Of a stretch of DNA of 64,000 bases, positions 34,490 through 45,052 are shown piece after piece. Origin of the DNA: Steinernema hermaphroditum (lineage: Eukaryota; Nematoda; Chromadorea; Rhabditida; Steinernematidae). The stretch covers positions 13,230,769 through 13,294,768 of the forward strand of contig CM059624.1 of NCBI GenBank assembly GCA_030435675.1, given 5' to 3'. A program made the translations under genes and the position numbers. Within the stretch, counting starts at the first letter, position 1, and each line of letters starts with the position of its first letter. Below the pieces are notes generated by a model. It made no database searches. It had not been told where the DNA came from and was given only the letters and a program-made list of their open reading frames with translations.

Positions 34490-34640
34490 AGCCGTTTCAG
34501 GCGTCCCTTTTTGTGATTTCAGGCGTCCCTGTGCTTTGAGGCGTCCCCCTTTTTGTGCTTTTGGGCGTCCCCCTGGGATTTCAGGCGTCCCCCTGGGATT
34601 TCGACCGTCCCCCTGGGATTTCGACCGTCCCCCTGTATTA
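34490..34640. repeat. Minisatellite, GCGTCCCCCTGGGATTTC-type units
   Basis: About seven head-to-tail units of roughly 20 bp with the core GCGTCCC or CCGTCCCCCTGGGATTTC. Units on the right are nearly identical, those on the left diverged, suggesting recent expansion at the right end. Confidence 0.85.
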
Positions 34641-34830
34641 ACGAAATTTTAATAATTTTTATATAATTAAAATTAAAAAAATTGAAATGAAATTTTCAGA
34701 ATTTGAATATCACTAAAATTTCATTAAAGGAAGACATCAGGTGTTGCAAGAGTAATTTATAACACGGAAGTTTAATGGAATTTTAGTAATATCAGAATTA
34801 TAAATTATAATTTGGTCTTTCATTTGCGTT

Positions 34831-35310
34831 CCCAGCGATCGGTCGGGTCGTCCACTCGCTCTCTCTCTGCGGCTGTCTGAGTTCGCTCGGATGAGTTGAG
34901 TGAGCGGTCGTTCTCGGCAATCGTTGATGGCGCAATGATCGCCCCGTTCCAATCCGTCGTGGCTGGCGTGGAACGTAAGCCAAATTATATCTCGCCAAGA
35001 AGACCGTCAACACCGCCCGACCACCCGCGCCGCCCACTCAAGCCGAAGAATCGCTCCAACTTCGAAGTCTGCTCCGGCAACCGCTCCGTCGATGGGTTTC
35101 TTTCGTCCGCCGAGCTCCACCTTCGGCGCTACTTCCGGATAAAGCTTTTTTGTTGCTTCGAAGCCCGCGCACACTGATGGGACAGCCACCTTCAACTCCG
35201 ACGTCGTGCCCTCCGCTGAAGAAAGAAGAGAAGCAGCGACAACGGTGATATGCGGTTCTTCATTGTGCATTATGAGATTTCTTGCATGACGAATGTCATT
35301 GAGTTAACAA
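34831..35310 (+). mobile_element. Hairpin-tail retroposon copy
   Basis: Starts CCAGCGATCGGTCGGGTCGT like the copy at 22.5 kb. It shares GAGTGAGCGGTCGTTCTCGG, GCAATGATCGCCCCG and CACACTGATGGGA. The 3' end carries ATGAC GAAT GTCAT (35286-35299) where other copies have AAGGC...GCCTT: two paired changes that keep the stem. An open frame begins MSERSFSAIVDGAMIAP. No tandem tail is clear. Confidence 0.65.
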
Positions 35311-36100
35311 ATCCGAGTTTCCTTCGCCAAACATACTTCATTGCTTTGCGAGGTTTATTCCTTTTATTACTTTTTATTCAAAGATTCCTCTCAATGACAC
35401 AACATTTGGTGCATCGGCCTACTGCTCCGCCTTCTCCTTCCTCTCCACTAAACATTGAATCCATAAATTCAGTCCATCGTCATATCGGTTTATTATGAAG
35501 CTGATGAACCTCCATAAATCATGTTCTGCCAAGAAATGGATCAAAATTAAGGTGATCACAGTCTTACCTGCTCGCCACGCCATAGATTTTTCTAACCCAT
35601 TTCCGACGTTTCGATGTTACTTCATTAGGAAATCGATGACGCTCGATTGTCCGTGTTCTGCAATGAAAAAAGTTGGAATTCTAGTAATGGCCACTGCACC
35701 GACCACTCCTCATCGAAAGAAGAGTCGGCGACCATCTTTAGCGGAAAGCGTTTTGGGCGCTTTTTAGGCAACTCTAAACCTTTCATCAAACTTCACTCTA
35801 TCTCCAGATAAAATACTCTATCGCCACATCTCAGATCGTGGGCTCATCTTCATCGCAATGGAAGAGTTGTCGCATGTGATCTACTAAATTCTGAACCGTG
35901 CGCTTAGCTACCAAGACTACAGAACTCGCCCTTCGGTCTCGCTTGCGATCAGACGAACTGACCAAGAAAACAAAGGAAAAAGAAAAGAAGAACTATGTAT
36001 GCCAGCTTATGGCTTCCGACACTGATTATAGAGTGACAGTCTAAACAATTCATTTATTTATTTATCTCAACATAAATATAAAAAAATGAAGGCTCTCGTT
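35311..36100. other. Intergenic, no supported gene
   Basis: A 90-codon + frame at 35,495-35,767 (KSCSAKKWIKIKVI..., RKKSRRPSLAESVLGAF) has no supporting splice context or recognisable domain and was not called. Confidence 0.4.
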
Positions 36101-36104
36101 ACAT

Positions 36105-36215
36105 TAACCGGCCGACGCCACATTAACCGACGCCATATTAATTGCCGACGCCATATTAACCGATGCCACATTATCTAGCCGACGCCATATTCTCAAAAGC
36201 CGACGCCGCATTCAG
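36105..36215. repeat. Short tandem repeat GCCGACGCCATATTA
   Basis: About six or seven units of 15-20 bp, each with CCGACGCCA(C/T)ATTA and variable spacers. A simple minisatellite without coding sense. Confidence 0.8.
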
Positions 36216-36240
36216 CCCAGAGCCAAAATTAAATAGTCCA

Positions 36241-36438
36241 TTACATCAATAGCTGGTCGTGTGTCGTTCTTAGACCGGTTTTTGTTGGGCGTTCTTCATT
36301 GTAGTAGAAGAGTTGCCGCATGTGGACGAGGCCGTCAATCGGCGCCAGTAATTCGCGGGCTTTGTACCGCCTGCCTCGCACTGTGTCGAGGAAGATGAAT
36401 GGGTCGCTGATGTGTAAAGTATCGAAGGGCAGTTGCGC
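36241..36438 (-). CDS. Possible terminal exon, unrecognised
   Basis: A reverse-strand frame of about 65 codons reads MLAQLPFDTLHISDPFIFLD, RGRRYKARELLAP, and VHMRQLFYYNEERPTKTG, ending TAA. The composition looks protein-like. A CATTCCAG acceptor lies about 15 bp upstream, but the frame from it meets a stop before the Met, so the join is uncertain. It could be a last exon or a transposon remnant. Confidence 0.3.
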   Translation of the reverse strand, partial: AQLPFDTLHISDPFIFLDTVRGRRYKARELLAPIDGLVHMRQLFYYNEERPTKTGLRTTHDQLLM

Positions 36439-36829
36439 AAGCATGGGTCATGTCTTCCTGGAATGGACGAATCAGTAGTTTTTCGGAATGGGGAACTCTT
36501 CGAATAAGGGCTATACGTATAAAAATCGTAATAAATGCGGTCAGTTGAATGGAAAAGCTTACTTTACGAAAGCTCTGTTTTTGGGGTGTCCTCAAAATCA
36601 CAAAAGAATCAGAAAATTAAGTTCTGGTTTCGGAAAATTCAAAATTTCTGATCACCTCCAACAGCTCTACCAATTCGTTTACATTTTGGAAAATGCCGAT
36701 CTTTTGAACCGTAATAACTATATACGAATTGGAAGAGCTTTCTTGAGGGTGCGCTCCACGGCATGTTTCATCGTTCAACGATTTGTCGAGATGAACAAGG
36801 AATCCTAATGTTAGCCAGAAAGTGGGCTG

Positions 36830-37790
36830 ATTCACGTACTGATTCCACTTCTTGCACTTGCCAGGAAGGAGTTCACTTCTACGATTTCTGCTCACCTACA
36901 TTTCGTGACCGTCTACCAGCACGCTAAGGAGAGAACCCGGCAAATCGGACGGCGCAGTTTAAAATGACGTGGTACCAACTATCGTTCAGGTTGCCGATGC
37001 AAGACCAGGAGTGGGATAGCTCCTCCGCTAACGCTCAGCGACTAAAATCTGTGTGTTCCACGTAAAAAGACAATCGTTGCAAAAGAGACCTATTTTGAAG
37101 CCGATGGATTTCGATCAGGAAGGAATTGACTTCTACGTGTTCTCCTCACCTGAAGATCGAGGCCATTTGCGGCATTACGATGCAGTGAAAGGCCAGATGA
37201 GGACCGTGGAGAAGTTAAGAATGACGTGGGAGCTGCCGCTGTCGTGGAAGGTGCCAATACACGACCACGAGTAGGACAGCTCCTCTTCTAAAATGTGTTC
37301 CTTGGTTCCCTTGTTAGTCTATGCATAGGCATGCCATTTATAGAAAAAGAGATGGATATGTGCTTAAATTTTTGTTCTTTTTTGTATGCGAATATCCTAG
37401 CGGATTGTATTCTAGGGATTAGGGGCCATTCGAGCCGCAAAGCGTCGACTCATTAAGTCGAAAAGAGACTCTAGTCATGCAAGTCCGAGCCGAGTGGCAA
37501 CCGCAGTCCTGATGCCCTAAGGATTTGTATCGAGACGTGAAAAAGAACGAAAAAGAACAAAATTTAGACATAGCAATCTCTGAACTCGCTGATCTACTCT
37601 TCAAAACATCTATTCAAAAACGTCAACCAAAAGAACTTTTGAAAGTATTGTTTGTATGGAACAGAAGTATATTGTTCCACATCCCTATCATTTGATTTAC
37701 ATAGAAAACATGAAGTGAGCTTACCAGGTATGTAAACTTGAGCTCGGCTCAGGTCGACGTCACGGATGGGTATAACCACTGAAATATAGC
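36830..37790 (-). pseudogene. Diverged copies 2 and 3 of duplicated exon block
   Basis: Copy 2 (36,830-37,040) reads LSHSWSCIGNLNDS-WYHVIL and copy 3 (37,060-37,290) reads LSYSWSCIGTFHDSGSSHVI on the reverse strand, matching copy 1 at 34.2 kb. Farther 5' (37,679-37,790) an exon-like piece, MVIPIRDVDLSRAQVYIPG, ends at GTAAGCTCACTTCATG, and the same donor sequence follows the diverged homologue near 34,425. The set looks like a small tandem gene cluster in decay. Copy 3 read on + is also open (KPMDFDQEGIDFYVFSSP), so orientation needs homologues. Confidence 0.4.
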
Positions 37791-37799
37791 GCCTATGAA

Positions 37800-38358
37800 G
37801 AAAAATCAGAATAGGGGCAGTTAAGTTTCGACAATCGCGGCAACGGATACACTATACAATGCGACTGGATCGTGTTCACCGTCCAAAATAAACCACCTCC
37901 GGTCGTCAAGGACTCCGCACTCGTGGCCGCACCGCGTCGGTGACCTACTACGCATCCGCTTTTCGATTTATAGAACATATTATTTATAGGCTAATGCGTT
38001 AAGCACAATTTCTGAGAAGAAACGAAGCCTTTGAGAGTGTCACTTTTACGGGAATGATTGGAGAGTAAGGTGAGTTTGGCCGCTCAATGGGTGAACTCGT
38101 CTTATCGTTTTGAACTCGTTAGTCTAGTCATAAGTCTGTCAAAATTACGACATTTTGTTGTCAAAGAGTCCATAATGCTACGAAATGTATTAGGTTGGAA
38201 TATTGAAAATGTCGGTTTTTTTGTTTTTCGTCTATTTTCGCAGAGTTCACTTGATAACGCCTGTTGGGAATCAGAATGGGGCGTGCCTTCAATTTTGAGC
38301 AAACGTCAGTTGGATGGAATACGAGTTTTTTCTACTACCATTTGTGCCACTGAATAGT
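37800..38358. other. Mixed: exon-like + frame and lone mariner-type end
   Basis: On +, after a GGGGCAG acceptor, LSFDNRGNGYTIQCDWIVFT and QNKPPPVVKDSALVAAPRR lead to a stop at about 37,938-37,940. It looks coding but is isolated. At 38,189-38,216, TA plus TTAGGTTGGAATATTGAAAA TGTCGG resembles a mariner terminal repeat. No partner end was found. Confidence 0.3.
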
Positions 38359-38703
38359 CTAACTGAGATGGTTTATATACAATGTATAAATACACACAAA
38401 AAGGGGAATAGGGAGAGAGGTTGGGAAGAGGCAGCCGGAACCGGCTGCGAGCTCAAGTAATTCTTGTACGTTTGGTAGTACATAGAATTGTTTCTTGGTT
38501 AAGGTATTAACGTTACGAAAATCTACTGCAAAATGATACGCCGTGTCATCTGCTTTCTTTACCATGACTACGGGTGACGCAAATGGACTCTCTGAGGGTT
38601 TAAAAATGTGCTGTGGCAGCATATCTTTGATTTGTTTTTCGACTTCATCACTAATCCGAAGGGTGTGCGATGGAGTTGCTGGGGTGATAACTCTATCTGT
38701 CAA
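38359..38703 (-). mobile_element. Gypsy-type polyprotein fragment, RT N-terminus
   Basis: The reverse-strand frame has EVEKQIKDMLPQHIFKPSES, SPFASPVVMVKKAD and HFAVDFRNVNTLTKKQF, the start of a Ty3/gypsy reverse transcriptase. It stops after YVLPNVQELLELAAGSG. It lacks LTRs and the catalytic core, and is a different piece from the fragment at 33.0-33.3 kb. Confidence 0.85.
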
Positions 38704-38929
38704 ATGTGTTCAATGGGCTCCTACCGCTATATATCACGTTCATTTTTATGGATATATGAGTTGCAGACAGTAGATTGGACACTTCTGGTCTTAATGTAAA
38801 GTTGTTTAAAAAGAGCCGGTTACGAGAAAAAACTTTATGCATAGATTATGAAAATTTCATATTCCTCTATTGCGACTCACCAAACACGACAGGGAAATCG
38901 GGTTTTCGAAAGATCCAATCGAATTTCCA

Positions 38930-39212
38930 GGAAGTAGGCGTTAGAGCGGGCGAAAGAGGACATACATATGCATGGAAGATGGCGAATAAAGAAGGAATGG
39001 TCGAGGAAGATCACCGAATAGAGACCACCAACAAGAAGACCTCTTGGTAGACCCCGAAGCAGATGGCGAAACGAGTTCAAGAAAGCAATGACGACGTGGC
39101 AGACCGATGCAAAAAAATGCAGCTGCATCAATGGTTGCAACTGGGATTCGCAAATTGTAATAATTCTAGACGAATGAACAATTGCATGTATTACCATTTA
39201 TTGCCGACAACC
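38930..39212 (+). mobile_element. RTE-type LINE 3' end, second copy
   Basis: One frame reads RIKKEWSRKITE, a stop, then RPPTRRPLGRPRSRWRNEF and KKAMTTWQTDAKKC, homologous to the RTE C-terminus at 17.8-18.0 kb. The in-frame stop makes it dead. Its 3' region, from GATTCGCAAATTGTAATAAT to TTACCATTTATTGCCG, recurs at 39,800-39,850 plus 41,173-41,190, where a transposon splits it. Confidence 0.8.
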
Positions 39213-39850
39213 CTGTCGCGATGTTCCTTTTTATCGCTTATCATTGTATTTCTACTAATATCTGCACATTTAGTGCCATTTTCTGTTGTTTTAACCTGCC
39301 TGATGGATGTTCCATCACACCTACGATGTCTACGATGCGCCGAAACGGATTCGAGAACATTCTCTCGGCTGCAGCGAGAAGATTTGCCGCGGATCACAAG
39401 CGCTGCGTTCACTGACGAAGCGAAGCGGCTCACGTTCGAGTTGGAAGCGACGACTGAAGTCCAGGCCGTTCGGACTTGTTGTTCGATCATTGCACCGTTG
39501 TGTTTTTGTGTGAATCACTGTAGATTCGTTGTTGTAGTTTGGTGCAGTCCAGAGGGACAATTCATAAAGAGTGAAAAGATAAGCACCGTTGTTGTTCGTT
39601 GTATCTTGGAGCAAGATCCGCACCATTTATTATCGTCGTATCGCTGAGGATTTTACCGCGTGGCAGCAGTAATTTACGTATCTTCATTGTTTGAAGACGT
39701 TTATCTCTGTTTTGGCGAGCATCCTATCACGTAGTGAACATCGGTTGCGTGGAACGTATAGCGGGCAGGTCAGAACAGTGAGTTCAAAACGTTTTCCACA
39801 CTGGGATTTGCAAATTGTAATAATTCTAGACGAATGAACAATTGCATGTA

Positions 39851-41172
39851 CCGGGTGGGGCATAAATACTGTAAGTGGGTCAAACTTTTCAATTTGTCCT
39901 GCTTTTTCGACTTTTTATACCACTTCTGTTGTTATATTCGTGTTCCTCGTCCTTTTTTGATCTAGGATTACTGTTTCCCCTGTTATTTTTTTTCTTGCCC
40001 CTTCGACAAAATGGTGTCCCAAAATGACCGTTTTGCTACCATCGCTGATTAAAAGTGTGGAATGCCGATTCCGGAAATTGAAAAGTTAAGGAAATTCCAT
40101 TTTTTTTAAATCCAGAGTTTTGTCAAACACTTTCAAGAGACAGGAGGAATCACTGCTTGCCAAATAAGTGGAAGACCGAGAACAGTCCAAAACAGCAAGG
40201 ACCACAGAAGCTATTTGGAACAAGATCAAGCAGAATCTGGTCATATCCATAAGAAAACTGGTCGAATAACAGGGAGTCATTGAGGGATCGCAGAGAAAAT
40301 TTGTGAAAGAAAATCGCGGACTCGACTCCTACAAGATGGCATACAGCTAGCTCTTGGACGATCAAAATGAAAGCCGTAAGACAGGACAAGTGTCGGAAGA
40401 TAAAGGTCGAAGTCCGCGGAGGGAGCATCCAGAAAATCCTGTTCAAGGATGAGAAGATTTTCATCGTTGATCCGGTGCGAAACACCCGGGATCACTGTGA
40501 ACGTCTTCCGAAAGGCTCTCCCCGCAACGTCACCATCGAAAAGAGCCATTTCCAAAGTCCATCATGGTTTGGGCCGGGGTTTCTGGACTTGGGAACGTAG
40601 AGCTCGTTTTCTTCGACGCCAATGAAAAAAAAGGTGACCTGCCATGGCGAGAACTGCCGAAACCTGGTTCTGAACGGCGTGGTGAAATCCTGGGCCCTAG
40701 GTCTGTCCCTCAACACCGCATGGACGTTTCAGCAGGACTGGACGCCTGGCCATGGAGCCAAGAATACCCTTGTCTTGTCACAGCCAACCATGTGAAGGAA
40801 GGATGTTGGGTCAAGAGGAAAGATGTTTGGCTGCGGAACTCTCCGGTCCTCAACCCTCTCGACTTCGCTGTTTGGTCAGTCCTAGAGACAAACGTATGCG
40901 GTACAAGCCACGATAGTGTGAATTCCCTGGAGTGCTCTCTGAAGACCGCTTGGAAGAAAATTACGCCCGAAGTCACTGCGGGAATCCTGAAGAATTTCCG
41001 AAAGCGTCTGAAAGCCTGTATCGCCGCTAAAGGAGGGCATTTCGAACAGAACTTAAAGTAGCTTGTACAGAATTTCCTGCTGTTTCATTTAGTTGTAAGC
41101 TCATTTCTTTCTGTGTCGTGAATAAAAAGTTATAAGCAGTTTTCGGACTTACAGTATTTATGCGCCACCCTG
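39851..41172 (+). mobile_element. Tc1/mariner-type transposon, inactive
   Basis: A 1.32-kb element flanked by TA (39,849-39,850 and 41,173-41,174). The ends read CCGGGTGGGGCATAAATACT and, complemented, CAGGGTGGCGCATAAATACT, a roughly 26-bp terminal inverted repeat with two mismatches. The transposase starts near 40,011 (MVSQNDRFATIAD) but has stops and several frame changes. Recognisable catalytic blocks are FKDEKIFIVD, FQQDWTPGHGAKNT and NPLDFAVWSVLE, and it ends RKRLKACIAAKGGHFEQNLK. The third acidic residue is Asp, as in mariner-like DD(x)D enzymes. It is inserted in an RTE 3' tail; the tail at 39,130-39,212 shows the empty site. Confidence 0.92.
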
Positions 41173-41519
41173 TATTACCATTTATTGCCGTCTTTTGTGT
41201 CGGTCGGGTCGTCCGATTTAAGTCACTGATTCAATAGCAAATGACTGAATAACAACAAAATCAAATGACTCAATTGGAGTAGTTCTGCCTAGAAATCTTG
41301 TCCTCATAAATTGTAAATCAGGCTGAAGTGTTGACGTCTATTGAGAAAGAGGCAGGTGTGTCGGATACTACCAAGAATATATGTCAAAACAGATTCCTAC
41401 GACTGTGCTCCATATTGCACTCGCATTCTCAGTCGAGAAGGCTTTTATTTTGACATGTTATCTTGTTGCATATATGCACACTGGTGACGGTATTTATGTA
41501 GGTTTGGACTTTCATTCAT

Positions 41520-41645
41520 GGGTTGTCTCTCATCACGGAAACGGCCGAAGATCTCCCGAAGATGATGGACGAACGGAACGAAACATCGCAGCGAGCTGCA
41601 CTGTGGATGAGCGCCAGTAAAACCAAGCTGATGTCGAATGCTTTA
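41520..41645 (+). mobile_element. RTE reverse transcriptase fragment
   Basis: The frame reads LSLITETAEDLPKMMDERNE and AALWMSASKTKLMSN, matching the region just after the FADD active-site motif of RTE LINEs (VLI...TAEDL, M.ASKTK.M). It is short, isolated and without the active site. Confidence 0.75.
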
Positions 41646-42060
41646 AAATGTTCGAATATCGAATCGATTCACGGAGGTTTAGGATCCCTGAATCACCATG
41701 TTCTGGACAGTTTTCTGTAACCTTGTTTAATATTTTCCGATTTTGCCAGTTATGGTTAATCACAAACTTCCTACACCCGTGTTGTTCACTACACAAGTGG
41801 CTGATCATTTTGCTCCGATATGCACTCTTCTCCTGTGCTAGGAGCTGCACAATAAAGTCACCTTTAGGTGCGACCTTAAGCCGTCATGCTACTTTATCTA
41901 ATTGCGAACGTATGCGCCGATTCCGCTTGTGTTTTGCCATATTTTACGGATAATTAACTTGATTATTTTCCGTAACCTAATTTACTGCTTTCCAGCCAAT
42001 TACTTCCTTTACCAACCAGCTATATATCAGTCTTGGTTGTTGTCGCCATCGCAGCTCGCC

Positions 42061-43150
42061 ATGGCTGACGTTCTGGAAACCATCATCAAATGCTTTGCCA
42101 GCTCTATTCTAATAGTCGACGTCTTTGGTGTTTTCGGGAACGTCAACCTCCTTGTCGCCACTTTAGCGTTCAAACAGATTAGAAATTCCAAATGCTGTAG
42201 GGCACTGAATCCTTTGAAATGAATGTCAGCCCTAGTTTAGGCATTCTCATCGGCATCATAGCCGCCTTGGACCTCATATGCACGGGGTTCGGGATCCACG
42301 CGTTCGTCTACGACATGATCCACAAACACGACCTTCTTCTCTTTCGCGACGAGTGTTTCACCAAGATTTGGCCGTTTGTCTTCATCGCCTGCTTCGAGAC
42401 CGTCCTTATGCTCTTCCTCGCTGTCGACCGGCTTCTTGCCGTGGCCACCCCAGTCGTCTACAACAATCTACATCGTGTTCTCTATTTTACGGTCGTCTCA
42501 ATCCCTGGCACTCTTCTAGGCACCGCCATTGTGATTCTGGGCCTCAGAAAAGACGAGAACGACAATGCAATCCAATTTTGTCTTCCACCCACTTCTTTAA
42601 ATCAGAACGCGCAGTGGATCTATACACTCTCCATTACCGTAATCAACTGCTGCACGGTGGTCGTTTATGTTTCAATCGGCGTCTTTCTGTGGTGCAAGAC
42701 AAGTAGGTCCCATTTTGCAAGCTTTTACCATTTCTTCTAGAATCCTCCTTGTCCTCAGACACGCTCTTAAAGCAGCAGCTGAAGATAACCAAGACGATCG
42801 CCTACATCGTCTTCTTCTTCATCCTCACCTGGGTGCTGGCACATCTCATCAGTTTCGTCGCAAACGTGATCTTCGGAGGGAATCTAAGAAGATGTCTCTA
42901 TCACCTACTATCGGTATAACACGATAAATCAACAGAAATCATATTCTTCTAGATGCTCCCGATCCATCTGAATTACGCGATGAACTTCTATATATACTTT
43001 TGGAGAAACGACACTTATCGAAAACTCTTCAAGTACCAGTTAAAGTATGCAATCTCGGCGATTTTCTGTGGAAAATGCTGCGCGGTGCCGAACAAAGTCG
43101 CGGTCGTGGAGTCGACTTCCGTGAGAGTTCAACAAATAAGCAAACCTTGA
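42061..43150 (+). CDS. Serpentine chemoreceptor (7TM GPCR, srsx-like)
   Basis: A complete four-exon gene: 42061-42196, 42241-42702, 42741-42913 and 42953-43150, with introns of 38-44 bp and consistent phases, giving 322 residues. It starts MADVLETIIKCFASSILIVD. Helix 1 carries FGNVNLLVATLAF. Helix 3 ends LMLFLAVDRLLAVATPVVY, the DRY-equivalent. Helix 6 is TIAYIVFFFILTWVLAHLI and helix 7 LNYAMNFYIYFWRNDTYRKL, a form of NPxxY followed by the amphipathic helix. These features fit nematode rhodopsin-like chemoreceptors, closest in my reading to the srsx class; the class is inference. Function would be odour or peptide sensing in neurons. AATAAA follows at about 43,195. Confidence 0.88.
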
Positions 43151-43199
43151 TAGGGGGATCTATGTGAAAATTGTGTTTATTTTGTAGGGAAGTCAATAA

Positions 43200-43900
43200 A
43201 CGGTGGTGAAATGCGTAAAGTTAGGGCTTTGTGTTGGCAAGAAAGTCGAAGAAAACGTGAAAAAAAAACGACGGCCCCCTGACGCATAAAGCCGGTCCAG
43301 ATCTCTGGCATAGATCGAAATCTCAAGAGAGAACGTCGAGATCAACGGACCCCGATTTAATTTGTCTTCAAGTTCGATCATGTAGTTACTCTTTTGCAGT
43401 TGGTTTCACTATTGTTCCGATAGAGAAACAGTTAAACCAACCGGAGCAAAAACAGTTGTGCCAAGAAAGAAGACCGGACACTCAACTCATTTTTGAAAGG
43501 GCAGACAGATGACGCGATCTATCAACATCAAATGAAGGATCAAGAGTTCTAGAACGATCAGAAAACAATCTCCACACAAACGGATTCGAAGGACTGAAAC
43601 CTTTTGCGAAGACCAGGAGCGCTCTTTGGAATCCCTGGCGCTCTCTCTTTATCGCTCTTCACTAAAGATCTGGTCCTTTTTGCTTACAGTATTGCTTCCG
43701 CTCGTGGAAATCTGATCTTTGTCCCACCACGTATAGGCGCAGTACACATTGAAAAGTTGCGCCAACACAGACAAGAAAATAAAGGTGGCAGATGCAATTG
43801 GTGCATAATCTGTAGGTAGACTCTAAGATGAACGAAAACAATTTTCCACAAAAGCGTCATTCATCCCATCTGCTCGGCGAAAACAGTCCTTTTGCCAAGT
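43200..43900. other. Intergenic, no gene seen
   Basis: Short frames only; no repeat family recognised until the palindrome block at 43,910. Confidence 0.4.
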
Positions 43901-43909
43901 ACAAGCTTG

Positions 43910-44395
43910 TTCGCACATGTCCCAGGCTGGACATATGAGAATGCGAACAGAACGAACCTCTGAATATTCCGACGCAATATTCACACTTGTCCCACCTGGG
44001 ACACGTGTGAAAGCATTGAATGAAATGCGCTAGGAAGACCACCCACGTTGCATAACAAGAACGCTCAGTTTTTTGAATCAAGTATACAGTTAAGATAGGC
44101 CATGTAGGAGACATGCAACGTCTAGAGGGTACAGTAGTATTGCGAAGCAGAATACCTTGAAAATTCGGAATTATTGGACTCCTTTGTGAGGCATTTTGAG
44201 CGAATTTTGAGACGACCAAATAAGATCGGGAAGTTGTCTCCCTAATGAAGACCATTAAAGTCAAAGTGAAAGTCAAGCATGTCCGTTCATATCCCAAACT
44301 GGACGTGCTAAGATAGAGCTCCAGCAGAGCGAACCTCTGAACATTTCAGAATTGGACCCAATGTTCACATTTGTCCCATCTGGGACACGTGTGAA
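43910..44395. repeat. Paired-palindrome modules 1 and 2
   Basis: Four copies (43,910-43,942; 43,980-44,011; about 44,280-44,312; 44,364-44,395) of a 32-bp palindrome with arms like TTCACACGTGTCC and GGACACGTGTGAA, some diverged. They come in pairs separated by about 40-50 bp that contain CGAACCTCTGAA.ATT. Each full arm contains CACGTG or a one-base variant. The same pair with the same spacer lies inverted at 53,561-53,670. Confidence 0.75.
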
Positions 44396-44588
44396 CGCGG
44401 TTCCACACTGTGCCTGGAAACGTCTACCCCGACCACCCACGTCGCACAATAAGAACTGAACACACAAGATGTTTTTACTAGGGCACATTCACCAGAGATG
44501 CATGTCCTGACATTTTCCATTAATATTCTTCTTCCACCGTTTAAACGATCAAATCACAATTTTCCTTAAAATTCCATAGGTCTTCTTC

Positions 44589-45011
44589 TCAGTCTCCTCC
44601 TCCATCCTGAAGATCTGGCCTAAATGAGTGAATCTTAGAACAAAAAATGTCGCCAACGCCCACTTACAATTCATAAGTCCGGCAATCTGTGATGAGCTGA
44701 GCCACTTCTCTGTGGTAGTCCCTCATGACTGACCTCCAAGTTGTCTGATAGACCTGCACGGCATCTTCTCCCCTGACGGGGTGAATTGCCTCGAAGTTGC
44801 TGATGACAAAGTTCAGCCTAGTGCAGAACTCCCTGAGAGGAGCCGGAATAGTTTCATACGCGAAAATGCCGTCGCCAAAGTGTTTGACAAGTTCCCGAAG
44901 GGCATACATGATGCGAGACTCCATGAATGTTAGGATGACGCCCTGGTACCCCTCCACAATCTGCGTGTTTCTAATCTCATCGAATAGCTTCTGAGCATCA
45001 ATATCAGACAT
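44589..45011 (-). CDS. Small unrecognised protein, two exons
   Basis: Exon 1 (45011-44668) starts MSDIDAQKLFDEIRNTQIVE three bases after a CATACACAG acceptor. It continues through TFMESRIMYALRELVKHFGD, PAPLREFCTRLNFVISNFEA and DYHREVAQLITDCRTYEL to a strong GTAAGTGGG donor. The short second exon starts after CATTTAG (44620) and stops at 44589-44591; an alternative TTCAG 13 bases later would end the protein at about 44549 instead. The protein is about 125 residues, mostly helical, with no signal peptide or membrane segment. I do not recognise it. Its Met lies only 41 bp downstream of the stop of the neighbouring gene, suggesting an operon. Confidence 0.65.
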
Positions 45012-45052
45012 GCTCTGTGTATGGTGAAGTTATCGAGTGATCTGATGTTGTT

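Noticed and set aside
34490..34640. CRISPR-like array
   Set aside because: Units are contiguous without unique spacers and the DNA is eukaryotic; it is a minisatellite.
32965..38703. Endogenous retrovirus
   Set aside because: Only two short gypsy reverse transcriptase pieces are seen, of different parts, with no LTR, integrase or envelope; they are isolated retrotransposon fragments.
39063..39647. 194-codon + frame as a gene
   Set aside because: It starts out of frame inside an RTE 3' end and runs into unrelated DNA; the RTE reading lies in another frame.
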